From contig NZ_BMQK01000002.1 in assembly GCF_014648075.1 (NCBI RefSeq), positions 785,636-849,635 on the forward strand: a DNA stretch of 64,000 nt, in the 5' to 3' direction. The translations under genes were made by a program, and so were the position numbers. This document shows, in pieces, positions 33,015 through 43,963 of the stretch (positions are counted from its first letter, which is position 1; each line of letters starts with the position of its first letter). The notes under the pieces are model-generated. The model searched no databases, was not told the origin of the DNA, and was given only the letters and a program-made list of their open reading frames with translations. The stretch comes from Streptomyces ruber (GTDB taxonomy: Bacteria > Actinomycetota > Actinomycetes > Streptomycetales > Streptomycetaceae).

Positions 33015-34051
33015 CGCAGCCCGTATCACCGCCCCGGGGCAGCACCGGCGGCACCGGCGGAACCGGCGAGGAGGTGCCGAAGGCGAGCGGGAAGTCCGGC
33101 CCGCGCGTCGCCTTCGCCCGCGCCGACGTCCGCACCCTCTCGCTGCTCGGCGTCCTCGCCGCGCTGGTCCTCATCGGCGGCATCACCGCGCCGGACGCGT
33201 TCCTGGACACCCGCAACCTGCAGCTCGTCCTCACCCAGGCGTCCGTCATCGGCGTCGTCACCGTCGGCATGACCTTCGTCATCGTCTCCGGCGGCATCGA
33301 CCTGTCCGTGGGCGCGATCGTCGCCCTCGCCTCGGTGTGGGCGACCACGGTGGCCACCCAGGAGTTCGGCTTCGCGGGCATCCTCTTCACCGCGGTGGCC
33401 GTCGGCGTGGGCTGCGGCCTGGTGAACGGCGTGCTCGTCGCGTACGGCGGGATGGTGCCCTTCATCGCCACCCTCGCCATGCTCGCCTCGGCCCGCGGAC
33501 TCGCCCTGCAGATCACCGACGGCAGCACCCAGGTCGTCACCGTGTCCAGCGTCCTGGACCTCGGCGAACGCGACGCCTACGTGCTCGGCATCCCGCCGCT
33601 GGTCCTCGTCTTCGCCGTCGTCACCGTCATCGGCTGGCTGGTGCTCAACCGGACGACGTTCGGCCGGCGCACGGTCGCCGTCGGCGGCAACGCGGAGGCC
33701 GCCCGGCTCGCCGGCATCGACGTCCGCCGCCAGCGGCTCTACCTGTACGTGCTCTCCGGGCTGTGCTGCGGCATCGCGGCCTTCCTGCTGATCGTGCTCT
33801 CCGGCTCCGGCCAGAACACCAACGGCAACCTCTACGAGCTCGACGCCATCGCCGCCGCGATCATCGGCGGCACCCTGCTCACCGGCGGCCGCGGCACCAT
33901 CGTCGGCTCCGTGCTCGGCGTCCTGATCTTCACCACGATCACCAACATCTTCGCGCTGAACAACCTGCAGACCGACGTCCAGCAGATCGCCAAGGGCGCG
34001 ATCATCGTCGCCGCGGTCCTGGTCCAGCGACGCACCGCAAGCACCACCTGA
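33011..34051 (+). CDS. Sugar ABC transporter permease (RbsC type)
   Basis: A 346-aa inner-membrane permease with eight to ten hydrophobic segments. It shows the family blocks GMTFVIVSGGIDLSVGAIVALAS, NGVLVAYGGMVPFIATLAML and NTNGNLYELDAIAAAIIGGTLLTGGRGTIVGS. The Gly/Thr-rich N-terminal 40 residues are cytoplasmic and variable. Its start overlaps the ATPase stop by 4 bp, and the binding-protein gene follows after 30 bp. Confidence 0.95.
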   Translation: MTQPVSPPRGSTGGTGGTGEEVPKASGKSGPRVAFARADVRTLSLLGVLAALVLIGGITAPDAFLDTRNLQLVLTQASVIGVVTVGMTFVIVSGGIDLSVGAIVALASVWATTVATQEFGFAGILFTAVAVGVGCGLVNGVLVAYGGMVPFIATLAMLASARGLALQITDGSTQVVTVSSVLDLGERDAYVLGIPPLVLVFAVVTVIGWLVLNRTTFGRRTVAVGGNAEAARLAGIDVRRQRLYLYVLSGLCCGIAAFLLIVLSGSGQNTNGNLYELDAIAAAIIGGTLLTGGRGTIVGSVLGVLIFTTITNIFALNNLQTDVQQIAKGAIIVAAVLVQRRTASTT

Positions 34052-34081
34052 ACGGGCCGACACGGGAAGGGACCAACCGTC

Positions 34082-35122
34082 ATGTCACAGTTCACGAGCC
34101 GCAGAAGGATGCTCTTCGGGACCGCCGCGGTCGGCGCCGGCGTCGTCCTCGCCGGCTGCACCAGCAACGAGCCGAGCGACGAGCCCGCCGCCAACGACCA
34201 GCCGGCCGCCTCCGACGACAAGCCCGGCAAGGAGGTCACCATCGGCTACGCCGGGCCGCAGGCCGACCACGGCTGGCTCAACGCCGTCAACGTGCAGGCC
34301 AAGAACCGCGCGGCGAAGTACGAGGACGTCACCTTCGAGGTGACCGAGGGCTCCAACGACACCGCCACGCAGATCGGCCAGATCGAGACCCTCATCAACA
34401 AGAAGGTCGACGTCCTGGTCGTCCTGCCCGCCGACGGCAAGGCCCTCACCCAGGTCGGCCTCAAGGCGATGCGCGCCGGCATCCCCGTGGTCAACCTGGA
34501 CCGCGTCTTCAACTCCCCGCAGGCGTACCGCTCCTACGTCGGCGGCGACAACTACGGCATGGGTCTCAACGCCGGGCACTACATCGGCGAGAAGCTCAAG
34601 GACAAGGAGAACGCCCGGGTCGTCGAGCTCGCCGGGCTCGACAACCTGGAGCTGACCCGGCAGCGCACGCAGGGCTTCGACGACGCCCTGAAGAACTACC
34701 CCAACATCCAGAAGGTGGCCCGGCAGGCGGCGGACTTCACCGTCGAGTCGGGGCAGGCCAAGATGGCGCAGCTGCTCCAGGCGCAGTCGAGCTTCGACGC
34801 GCTGTGGAACCACGACGACGACCAGGGCGTCGGCGCCCTGCGGGCCATCGAGCAGGCCGGGCGCGACGACTTCCTGATGGTCGGCGGCGCGGGGGCGCTC
34901 GCCGCCATGCAGGCCATCGAGGCCGACGACGGTGTGCTGAAGGCCACCGTCCTCTACCCGCCCACCATGGCCGCGTCCGCGATCGACGTCGCCCGCGCGC
35001 TCGGCCAGGGCAAGGGCATCAGCGGTCTGGCCGAGTTCGAGGTCCCGTCGTCGCTGACGCTGTACTCCGCGGTCGTCGACAAGGAGAACGTCGGCCAGTA
35101 CATGTCCACCGGCTTCAAGTGA
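34082..35122 (+). CDS. Sugar ABC transporter substrate-binding lipoprotein
   Basis: A 346-aa periplasmic-binding-protein I fold (Peripla_BP_4) lipoprotein. The signal SRRRMLFGTAAVGAGVVLAGC has twin arginines and a lipobox, so it is probably Tat-exported and anchored at the Cys near residue 25. An Asp/Ala-rich linker follows. EVTIGYAGPQADHGWLNAV opens the sugar-binding domain, which continues with VDVLVVLPADGKALTQV and IPVVNLDRVFNS. It resembles binding proteins for monosaccharides or polyols; the ligand is unknown, but the downstream genes suggest an oxidised sugar or cyclitol. Confidence 0.93.
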   Translation: MSQFTSRRRMLFGTAAVGAGVVLAGCTSNEPSDEPAANDQPAASDDKPGKEVTIGYAGPQADHGWLNAVNVQAKNRAAKYEDVTFEVTEGSNDTATQIGQIETLINKKVDVLVVLPADGKALTQVGLKAMRAGIPVVNLDRVFNSPQAYRSYVGGDNYGMGLNAGHYIGEKLKDKENARVVELAGLDNLELTRQRTQGFDDALKNYPNIQKVARQAADFTVESGQAKMAQLLQAQSSFDALWNHDDDQGVGALRAIEQAGRDDFLMVGGAGALAAMQAIEADDGVLKATVLYPPTMAASAIDVARALGQGKGISGLAEFEVPSSLTLYSAVVDKENVGQYMSTGFK

Positions 35123-35198
35123 CGGCCCGCACCCCCCACCGCGCCAGGACGGACAGTCCGACGACGACCCGTCCGCCGACGAAGAGGAGGACATCCCG

Positions 35199-36458
35199 AT
35201 GACACAGCCGCACCAGCCGCACCAGGGCGACGAGGCCGGTAAGCCACGGCTCGGCGTGGGCATGGTCGGATACGCGTTCATGGGCGCCGCCCACTCACAG
35301 GGCTGGCGCACCGCGGGCCGCGTCTTCGACCTGCCGCTGAACCCGGTCCTCGCCGCCGTCTGCGGCCGGGACGCCGGGGCCGTGCGCGCCATGGCCGACC
35401 GGCACGGCTGGGCGGCGGCCGAGACCGACTGGCGGGCCCTGATCGCACGCGACGACGTCGACCTCGTCGACATCTGCACCCCCGGCGACAGCCACGCCGA
35501 GATTGCCCTCGCCGCCCTCGCCGCGGGCAAGCACGTGCTGTGCGAGAAGCCCCTCGCCAACACCGTCGAGGAGGCCGAGGCCATGGCGGCGGCGGCCGCG
35601 GCCGCCCGGGAGCGCGGCCAGCTCGCCATGGTCGGCTTCAACTACCGCCGTGTGCCCGCCACCGCGCTCGCCCGGAGGATGGTCGCCGAGGACCGGATCG
35701 GCGCCCTGCGCCACGTCCGGGTGACGTACCTCCAGGACTGGCTGGTGGACCCCGAGGCACCGCTGACCTGGCGGCTGCGCAAGGAGCTCGCGGGCTCCGG
35801 GGCCCTCGGCGACCTGGGCGCGCACATCGTGGACCTCGCGCAGTACCTCGCGGGAGAGCCCGTCGTCGGTGTCTCCGCGCTCACCGAGACGTTCGTGCGG
35901 GAGCGGCCGCTGCCCGCCGGCGCGTCGAGCGGCCTGACGAACCCGGGCGGCAGCGAAGGGCGCGGCGCGGTCACCGTCGACGACGCGGCCCTGTTCACCG
36001 GGCGGTTCGCCTCCGGTGCGATCGCCTCCTTCGAGGCCACCCGGTTCGCCACCGGCCGCAAGAACTCCCTGCGCATCGAGCTCAACGGCGAGCGCGGCTC
36101 GCTCGCCTTCGACCTGGAGCGGCTCAACGAGCTCTCGTACCACGACGCCACCGAGCCGGACGCCCACGCCGGCTTCCGCCGCATCCTCGTCACCGAGCCC
36201 GACCACCCCTACCTGGAGGCGTGGTGGCCGCCGGGCCACGGCCTCGGCTACGAGCACACCTTCGTGCACCAGGCCCGTGACCTCGTGCACGCCGTCGCGT
36301 CCGGCACCGTTCCCGAGCCGTCCTTCGCCGACGGGCTCCAGGTGCAGCGCGTGCTCGCGGCCGTCGAGGAGAGCGCCGGGAGGAACTCCGTCTACACCCC
36401 GGTCGCCCCCGTGGACCCGCTCGCCCCGGCCGCACCGACCACGCCGATCACGGTCTGA
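35199..36458 (+). CDS. Gfo/Idh/MocA-family sugar dehydrogenase
   Basis: A 419-aa NAD(P)-dependent oxidoreductase. The N-terminal Rossmann domain starts [19 protein letters not shown], the hallmark EKP sits in [15 protein letters not shown], and the catalytic Asp/His helix is [17 protein letters not shown]. Family members oxidise sugars and cyclitols, often at C3, or reduce the keto form. Next to a TIM-barrel isomerase and a 3-keto-disaccharide-hydrolase-like protein, a role in 3-keto-sugar metabolism is likely. It follows the binding protein by 76 bp. Confidence 0.92.
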   Translation: MTQPHQPHQGDEAGKPRLGVGMVGYAFMGAAHSQGWRTAGRVFDLPLNPVLAAVCGRDAGAVRAMADRHGWAAAETDWRALIARDDVDLVDICTPGDSHAEIALAALAAGKHVLCEKPLANTVEEAEAMAAAAAAARERGQLAMVGFNYRRVPATALARRMVAEDRIGALRHVRVTYLQDWLVDPEAPLTWRLRKELAGSGALGDLGAHIVDLAQYLAGEPVVGVSALTETFVRERPLPAGASSGLTNPGGSEGRGAVTVDDAALFTGRFASGAIASFEATRFATGRKNSLRIELNGERGSLAFDLERLNELSYHDATEPDAHAGFRRILVTEPDHPYLEAWWPPGHGLGYEHTFVHQARDLVHAVASGTVPEPSFADGLQVQRVLAAVEESAGRNSVYTPVAPVDPLAPAAPTTPITV

Positions 36459-36486
36459 CGATCCCGACGAGGAGGCCAGCACAGTC

Positions 36487-37491
36487 ATGCCGCGCACCTT
36501 CACGCTGTTCACCGGCCAGTGGGCCGACCTGCCGCTGGAAGAGGTCTGCCGCCGCGCCCGCGACTTCGGCTACGACGGGCTCGAACTCGCCTGCTGGGGC
36601 GACCACTTCGAGGTCGACAAGGCCCTCGCGGACCCCGGCTACATCGAGTCCCGGCACCAGCTGCTCGACAAGTACGGACTCAAGTGCTGGGCCGTCTCCA
36701 ACCACCTGGTCGGCCAGGCCGTCTGCGACGCGATCATCGACGAGCGCCACCAGGCCATCCTGCCCGCCCGCATCTGGGGCGACGGCGAGCCCGAGGGCGT
36801 ACGGCAGCGGGCCGCCGCCGAGATCGCCGACACCGCGCGCGCCGCGGCGGCCTTCGGCGTCGACACGGTCATCGGCTTCACCGGCTCGGCGATCTGGCAC
36901 CTGGTCGCCATGTTCCCGCCCGCCCCCGAGTCGATGATCGAGCGCGGGTACGAGGACTTCGCCGCGCGCTGGAACCCGATCCTCGACGTGTTCGACGCCG
37001 AGGGCGTGCGGTTCGCGCACGAGGTCCACCCGAGCGAGATCGCGTACGACTACTGGACCACGCAGCGCGCCCTGGACGCCGTCGACCGGCGCCCGGCCTT
37101 CGGCCTGAACTTCGACCCCTCGCACTTCGTGTGGCAGGACCTTGACCCGGTCGGTTTCCTGTGGGACTTCCGGGACCGGATCTACCACGTCGACTGCAAG
37201 GAGGCCCGCAAGCGGCTCGACGGCCGCAACGGCCGCCTCGGCTCGCACCTGCCGTGGGGCGACCCGCGCCGCGGCTGGGACTTCGTCTCGGCCGGCCACG
37301 GCGACGTGCCCTGGGAGGACGTCTTCCGGATGCTCCGCTCCATCGGCTACCAGGGCCCCGTCTCCGTCGAGTGGGAGGACGCCGGCATGGACCGGCTGCA
37401 GGGCGCGCCCGAGGCCCTGGCCCGCCTGAAGACCTTCGACTTCGAACCGCCGTCGGCCTCGTTCGACGCGGCGTTCGGCGGCAAGGACTAG
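36487..37491 (+). CDS. Sugar phosphate isomerase/epimerase (AP endonuclease 2-type TIM barrel)
   Basis: A 334-aa TIM-barrel protein of the xylose-isomerase-like family. Metal ligands are suggested by [15 protein letters not shown] (Glu), [12 protein letters not shown] (Asp/His), [11 protein letters not shown] (His/Asp) and [12 protein letters not shown] (Glu). Relatives epimerise or isomerise keto-sugars and inosose, or cleave C-glycosides. The start lies 28 bp after the Gfo/Idh/MocA stop codon, and the two probably act in sequence on the imported sugar. Confidence 0.9.
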   Translation: MPRTFTLFTGQWADLPLEEVCRRARDFGYDGLELACWGDHFEVDKALADPGYIESRHQLLDKYGLKCWAVSNHLVGQAVCDAIIDERHQAILPARIWGDGEPEGVRQRAAAEIADTARAAAAFGVDTVIGFTGSAIWHLVAMFPPAPESMIERGYEDFAARWNPILDVFDAEGVRFAHEVHPSEIAYDYWTTQRALDAVDRRPAFGLNFDPSHFVWQDLDPVGFLWDFRDRIYHVDCKEARKRLDGRNGRLGSHLPWGDPRRGWDFVSAGHGDVPWEDVFRMLRSIGYQGPVSVEWEDAGMDRLQGAPEALARLKTFDFEPPSASFDAAFGGKD

Positions 37492-37594
37492 CCGCCCGCA
37501 CGGCTTCACGGTGTCCCCGGGGTGACGGCGCATCCCGGCGCACCGCACCACTGAGTACACACCCGTACGACCGGCTCCTCACTGGAGGCATTTC

Positions 37595-40093
37595 GTGCAC
37601 CCGTACGCGAAGAAGAACCGCACCGGTCCCACCAGACGTCCCAGACTCCGCGGGGCGGCGGCCCTGCTGACCGGGCTGCTGCTCGCCGGCACCTCGCTGT
37701 CGCTCACCGCGCCGGCCGCGGGCGCGGCCGAGACGGACACCACGGCGAAGGCCGCGGCGGCCGAGGACTTCCAGCAGGTCGTCCTCGCCAAGGGCGAGGC
37801 GGAGGTCGGCGAGCCCATGTCGCTGGCCGTCCTGCCGGACCGCTCCGTCCTGCACACCTCGCGCGACGGCGAGCTGCGCATCACGGACGCGGGCGGCAAC
37901 ACCCGGCTCGCGGGCAAGCTCGACGTCTACTCGCACGACGAGGAGGGCCTGCAGGGCATCGGCGTCGACCCCGGCTTCGAAGAAAACCGTTTCATCTACC
38001 TCTACTACGCGCCCCCGATGGACACCCCGGAGGGCGACGCCCCGGAGAACGGCACCGCCGCCGACTTCGCCCCGTTCGAGGGCGTCAACCGGCTGTCGCG
38101 CTTCGTGCTGAACACCGACGGCACACTGGATGTGGCGAGCGAGACGCAGATCCTCGACGTGCCCGCCACCCGCGGCATCTGCTGCCACGTCGGCGGTGAC
38201 ATCGACTTCGACGCGGCAGGCAACCTCTACCTGTCGACGGGCGACGACTCCAACCCGTTCCAGTCGGACGGCTTCACCCCCATCGACGAGCGCCCGGACC
38301 GCAACCCGGTCTTCGACGCGCAGCGCACCTCCGGCAACACCAACGACCTGCGCGGCAAGATCCTGCGCATCAAGGTGAACGACGACGGCTCGTACGCCAT
38401 ACCCGAGGGCAACCTCTTCGCGCCCGGCACGGAGAAGACGCGGCCCGAGATCTACGCGATGGGCTTCCGCAACCCGTTCCGGTTCAGCGTGGACAAGGAG
38501 ACCGGCATCCTCTACGTCGGTGACTACGGTCCCGACGCGGGCGCCGCGAACCCGAACCGCGGCCCGGCCGGCAAGGTCGAGTTCGCGCGCGTCACCGAAC
38601 CCGGCAACTTCGGCTGGCCGTACTGCGTGGGCGCCAACGAGCCCTACGTCGACTACGACTTCGCCACCGGCACCTCGGGCGAGCCCTTCGACTGCGCCGC
38701 CCCGAAGAACACCTCGCCCAACAACACCGGCCTGACCGACCTGCCGCCCGCCCAGGCCGCCTGGATCCCGTACGACGGCGCGTCCGTACCCGAGTTCGGC
38801 GACGGCTCCGAGTCCCCGATGGGCGGCCCGGTCTACCACTACGACCCCGACCTCGACTCCCCGGTGAAGTTCCCGGAGGAGTACGACGGCGACTTCTTCG
38901 CCGCCGAGTTCGGCCGCCAGTGGATCAAGCGGATCACCTCGGACGCCGACGGCACCGTGCAGGCGATCAACGACATCCCGTGGTCCGGCACCCAGCCCAT
39001 GGACATGACGTTCGGCCCGGACGGCGCGCTGTACGTCCTCGACTACGGCCTCTCCTGGTTCGGCGGCGACGACAACTCCGCCCTGTACCGCATCGAGAAC
39101 GCCACCGACGGACAGTCGCCGATCGCCCAGGCCGCGGCCGACCGCACCTCCGGCCAGGCACCGCTGCGGGTGAACTTCTCCTCGGCCGGCTCCACCGACG
39201 CCGACGGCGACACGCTCACCTACAGCTGGGACTTCGGCGACGGCGGCACCTCCACGGAGGCCGACCCGAGCCACACCTACCGGCAGAACGGCACCTACAC
39301 CGCCACGGTGACCGCCACCGACCCGCAGGGCCGCAGCGGCAGTGCCAGCGTGCAGATCGTGGTGGGCAACACCGCGCCGACGGTGACGCTGCAGCTCCCC
39401 GCGGACGGTCAGCTGTTCAGCTTCGGTGACGCCGTGCCGTTCAAGGTGCAGGTCACCGACCCCGAGGACGGCCGGGACATCGACTGCTCCAAGGTCACGG
39501 TCACCTTCATCCTCGGTCACGACAGCCACGGCCACCCGCTGACCTCGGCGAACGGCTGCTCCGGCACCATCCAGACCAGCGCCGACGGCGGCCACGACCC
39601 GAACGCCAACATCTTCGGTGTCTTCGACGCCGTCTACACCGACAACGGAGGCGGCGGCCAGGCCCCGCTGACCACCCACGACCAGAACGTCACCCAGCCC
39701 CGCCACCGCCAGGCCGAGCACTTCGGCGACACCTCCGGCGCGACGGTGCAGAACCGGGAGAGCGCGAACGGCGGCAAGACCGTCGGCGACATCTCCAGCG
39801 GTGACTGGATCGCCTTCGAGCCGTACGTCCTGTCCAACGCGACGCAGGTCACGGCCCGGGTCGCCGCGGCGGCCCACGGCGGCAAGATCGAGGTCCGCGC
39901 GGGCTCCCCGAAGGGCCGGCTGCTCGGCTCCACGACCGTGCCGGTGACCGGCGGCCTGGACACCTACCGGGACGTCACCGCCAAGCTGTGGCTGCCGCCG
40001 CACGGCACCACCACGCTCTACCTGGTCTTCAAGGGCGCGAAGGGCGCCGGCCAGCTGTTCGAGCTGGACGACTTCACCATCACGACGAAGTGA
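37595..40093 (+). CDS. Secreted PQQ-type sugar dehydrogenase with PKD and CBM6 domains
   Basis: An 832-aa exported multidomain protein. Residues 1-47 are a basic signal peptide ending APAAGAAE. A glucose/sorbosone dehydrogenase-type propeller spans about 55-500, with VLPDRSVLHTSRDGELRI and YVGDYGPDAGAANPNRGPAGKVEF. A PKD domain follows (YSWDFGDGGTSTEADPSHTY, about 530-595), then a CBM6-type carbohydrate-binding module (about 700-832, QAEHFGDTSG to FELDDFTITTK). It should oxidise a polysaccharide-bound or free aldose outside the cell. No PQQ biosynthesis genes are in the window. GTG start with TGGAGG upstream. Confidence 0.9.
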   Translation: MHPYAKKNRTGPTRRPRLRGAAALLTGLLLAGTSLSLTAPAAGAAETDTTAKAAAAEDFQQVVLAKGEAEVGEPMSLAVLPDRSVLHTSRDGELRITDAGGNTRLAGKLDVYSHDEEGLQGIGVDPGFEENRFIYLYYAPPMDTPEGDAPENGTAADFAPFEGVNRLSRFVLNTDGTLDVASETQILDVPATRGICCHVGGDIDFDAAGNLYLSTGDDSNPFQSDGFTPIDERPDRNPVFDAQRTSGNTNDLRGKILRIKVNDDGSYAIPEGNLFAPGTEKTRPEIYAMGFRNPFRFSVDKETGILYVGDYGPDAGAANPNRGPAGKVEFARVTEPGNFGWPYCVGANEPYVDYDFATGTSGEPFDCAAPKNTSPNNTGLTDLPPAQAAWIPYDGASVPEFGDGSESPMGGPVYHYDPDLDSPVKFPEEYDGDFFAAEFGRQWIKRITSDADGTVQAINDIPWSGTQPMDMTFGPDGALYVLDYGLSWFGGDDNSALYRIENATDGQSPIAQAAADRTSGQAPLRVNFSSAGSTDADGDTLTYSWDFGDGGTSTEADPSHTYRQNGTYTATVTATDPQGRSGSASVQIVVGNTAPTVTLQLPADGQLFSFGDAVPFKVQVTDPEDGRDIDCSKVTVTFILGHDSHGHPLTSANGCSGTIQTSADGGHDPNANIFGVFDAVYTDNGGGGQAPLTTHDQNVTQPRHRQAEHFGDTSGATVQNRESANGGKTVGDISSGDWIAFEPYVLSNATQVTARVAAAAHGGKIEVRAGSPKGRLLGSTTVPVTGGLDTYRDVTAKLWLPPHGTTTLYLVFKGAKGAGQLFELDDFTITTK

Positions 40094-40106
40094 GGTGGCT
40101 GCTGCG

Positions 40107-41558
40107 ATGCGAGTGACCTTCACCGCGAAAGGAGCCCGGCTGGGTACGGCCGCCGTCGGCGCCGCGCTGCTGATCGGGTGCGTGTCCGGACCGGCGGCGT
40201 CCTCCTCCGGGGGCGCCGGGGGCAAGGACCCGAAGCCGGGCGCGGGCGCCTCGGACCGGGTGCTGGTGTTCTCCAAGACGGCCGGTTTCCGGCACGACTC
40301 GATCCCCGAGGGCATCGCGGCCGTACGGGAACTGGGCGCCACCCACGGGTTCGAGGTCGACGCCACGGAGGACGCGGGCGCGTTCACCCCGCGGAACCTC
40401 GCGCGGTACGACGCCGTCGTCTTCATGTCGACCACGGGCGACGTCCTGAACCGCACCCAGCAACGCGCCTTCGAGCGCTACATCGAGGGCGGCGGCGGTT
40501 ACGTGGGCGTCCACGCGGCCGCCGACACCGAGTACGACTGGCCCTTCTACGGCGGGCTCGCCGGGGCGTACTTCCACTCCCACCCGGAGATCCAGTCCGC
40601 CACGGTCCACGTGGAGGACCACGCCCACCCGGGCACCGCCCACCTGGGCAGGACGTGGGAGCGCACCGACGAGTGGTACAACTACCGCTCCAACCCGCGC
40701 GAGCAGGCCCACGTCCTCGCCACGCTGGACGAGTCGTCGTACACCGGCGGCACCATGAACGGCGACCATCCGATCGCCTGGTGCCAGGAGTACGAGGGCG
40801 GGCGCGCCTTCTACACCGGAGGCGGGCACACCAAGGAGTCGTACGCGGAACCGGCGTTCCTGCAGCACCTGGCGGGCGGCATCAAGTGGGCGGCCGGCGC
40901 GGCCCAGGCCGACTGCCGCCCGGAGAACGGCTACCGGTCCCTCTTCGACGGCACCGAGGAGTCCCTCGCGGCCTGGAAGCAGGCGGGCCCGGGCACGTTC
41001 GACCTGAACACCGACGACGGCACGATCACGTCGTCGGGCGGGATGGGCATGCTCTGGTACGCCGGGTCGGAGTTCGCGTCGTACTCCCTGAAGCTGGACT
41101 GGAGGATGGCGGGCGACGACAACTCCGGTGTCTTCGTGGGCTTCCCCGCCTCCGACGACCCGTGGTCGGCCGTGGACAACGGCTACGAGGTCCAGATCGA
41201 CGCGACCGACGCCGCCGACCGGACGACGGGCGCCGTGTACACCTTCCGGTCCGCCGACACCAAGAAGCGCGACCGTGCGCTGAACCCGCCGGGGGAGTGG
41301 AACACGTACGAGATCCGGGTCGAGGGCGAACGCCTCCGCATCTGGCTCAACGGCGTGAAGATCAACGATTTCACCAACACCGATCCGGCGCGCAGCCTGC
41401 GGGACGGCCACATCGGCATCCAGAACCACGGTGCCGATGACGAGGTCGCCTTCCGCAACATCCGGATCAGGGAACTGCCCACGCGGACGTCCGCCACCGC
41501 GGACTCCGCAGCGGTCACCGCGGACTCCGCGGCGGACGTCACCGCACCGGGCAACTGA
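40107..41558 (+). CDS. Lipoprotein fusion of ThuA domain and 3-keto-disaccharide-hydrolase-like (DUF1080) domain
   Basis: A 483-aa lipoprotein with lipobox LLIGC near residue 28. A ThuA domain (about 50-265) has KTAGFRHDSIPEGI, GGGGYVGVHAAADTEYDWPFYGG and a GGHTKESY end. A DUF1080/concanavalin-like domain (about 280-465) has RSLFDGTEESLAAWKQ, GEFASYSLKLDW-like strands and GVKINDFT; members of this family hydrolyse 3-keto-glycosides. ThuA proteins take part in 3-keto-trehalose or maltose metabolism. The ATG at 40107 has GAGGTGG upstream; the gene follows the dehydrogenase by 13 bp. Together they suggest oxidation, then cleavage at the cell surface. Confidence 0.9.
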   Translation: MRVTFTAKGARLGTAAVGAALLIGCVSGPAASSSGGAGGKDPKPGAGASDRVLVFSKTAGFRHDSIPEGIAAVRELGATHGFEVDATEDAGAFTPRNLARYDAVVFMSTTGDVLNRTQQRAFERYIEGGGGYVGVHAAADTEYDWPFYGGLAGAYFHSHPEIQSATVHVEDHAHPGTAHLGRTWERTDEWYNYRSNPREQAHVLATLDESSYTGGTMNGDHPIAWCQEYEGGRAFYTGGGHTKESYAEPAFLQHLAGGIKWAAGAAQADCRPENGYRSLFDGTEESLAAWKQAGPGTFDLNTDDGTITSSGGMGMLWYAGSEFASYSLKLDWRMAGDDNSGVFVGFPASDDPWSAVDNGYEVQIDATDAADRTTGAVYTFRSADTKKRDRALNPPGEWNTYEIRVEGERLRIWLNGVKINDFTNTDPARSLRDGHIGIQNHGADDEVAFRNIRIRELPTRTSATADSAAVTADSAADVTAPGN

Positions 41559-41563
41559 ACGGC

Positions 41564-41595
41564 GGCGGGCGGGGGACGCCGGACCCCCGCCCGCC
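41564..41595 (+). terminator. Hairpin between the ThuA fusion gene and the ebo-like cluster
   Basis: 12-bp inverted repeat (41564-41575 and 41584-41595) with an 8-nt loop, 5 bp after the ThuA-fusion stop. It may separate the sugar-uptake operon from the ebo-like operon or allow partial read-through. Confidence 0.7.
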
Positions 41596-41678
41596 GTCTC
41601 CCCGCCGCACCGGAAGCCACGAAGGAAGCCGTACGGGAAGTCGCGCAGGAAGCTGCACAGGAACAAGGAGGCTCACCC

Positions 41679-42835
41679 ATGTCCGTGTCCGTGTCCCTTA
41701 CCGATTCCCGGGCCCGGGTGGGGGTGTGGCTGATCGGAGCGCGCGGCTCCGTCGCCACGACCGCCGTCGCGGGGTGCGCGGCAGTGACAGCGGGCCTGCA
41801 CGCCCCCGTCGGCATGGTCACCGAGACACCCCCCTTCGCCGAAACCGGACTGCCCGCGCTGTCGTCCCTGGTCTTCGGCGGCCACGACACGCTCGACTGC
41901 CCGCTCCCCAAGCGCGCCGAGGCCCTCGCCGCCGGAGGCGTCCTGCCGCACGGCCTCCCGGCCGCGATCGCCGCCGAACTGGCCGCGGCGGACCGCGGGA
42001 TCAGACCCGGCGGCCCCCTCCCGGGCGACACCCGCGGCCCCGAGGAACTGATCGAGACCTTCGCCGCGGACATCCGTGACTTCGCACGGCACCACGGCCT
42101 GACCCGGACCGTCGTGGTGAACGTGGCCTCCACGGAACCGGTGGCCGACGGCTCCGGCCTGCCGCCCAGTTCGCTGTACGCGGCGGCGGCCCTCCGCGCG
42201 GGGTGCCCGTACGTCAACTTCACCCCGTCCACGGGACTCCACCACCCGGCCCTGACCGACCTGGCCGCCTCCTCCGGGCTGCCGTACGCCGGCCGTGACG
42301 GCAAGACGGGCCAGACCCTGCTGCGGTCCGTGCTCGGCCCGATGTTCGCCCAGCGCGCGCTGGCCGTGCGCGCCTGGTCCGGCACCAACCTCCTCGGCGG
42401 CGGCGACGGCGCGGCCCTGGCCGACCCGGCCGCCGCGGCGGCCAAGAACGCGGGCAAGGAACGCGTCCTCACCGACACCCTGGGCACGACCCCCGAGGGC
42501 GAGACCCACATCGACGACGTCCCCGCGCTCGGTGACTGGAAGACCGCCTGGGACCACGTCACCTTCGACGGCTTCCTGGGCACCCGCATGACCCTCCAGA
42601 CCACCTGGCAGGGCTGCGACTCGGCGCTCGCCGCACCCCTGGTCCTGGACCTGGCCCGGCTGACGGCCCGCGCCCACGAGGCCGGCCTGACCGGTCCCCT
42701 CGCCGGCCTCGCCTTCTACTTCAAGGACCCCGTGGGCGACGCCCCGTCCTCCCTCGGAGCCCAGTACGAGGCCCTGACCGGCTTCGCGCAACGACTCCGT
42801 ACGACTCCCGAGGCCGGCCGCGCGGAGGGAGCCCG

Positions 42836-42839
<4 letters not shown>
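41679..42839 (+). CDS. Inositol-3-phosphate-synthase-like NAD-dependent cyclase
   Basis: A 386-aa protein of the myo-inositol-1-phosphate synthase family. The Rossmann start is VGVWLIGARGSVATTAVAG. VVVNVASTEPVADG, GCPYVNFTPSTGLHHPAL, GRDGKTGQTLLRSVL and AWSGTNLLGGGDG are typical INO1 blocks; the conserved Lys is in DGKTGQT. The family converts glucose-6-phosphate to inositol-3-phosphate through a 5-keto intermediate. It is divergent and sits at the head of the ebo-like genes, so it may cyclise a different sugar phosphate. Its stop overlaps the EboC start by 4 bp. Confidence 0.85.

Positions 42840-43959
<1,120 letters not shown>

Positions 43960-43963
<4 letters not shown>

Noticed and set aside
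36878..40456. Very long open frame on the minus strand (about 1,190 codons)
   Set aside because: It lies antisense to the isomerase, PQQ-dehydrogenase and ThuA genes, whose domains and codon bias are clear. Its translation is Arg/Gly/Val-rich with no recognisable domain. Long antisense frames are common at this GC content.
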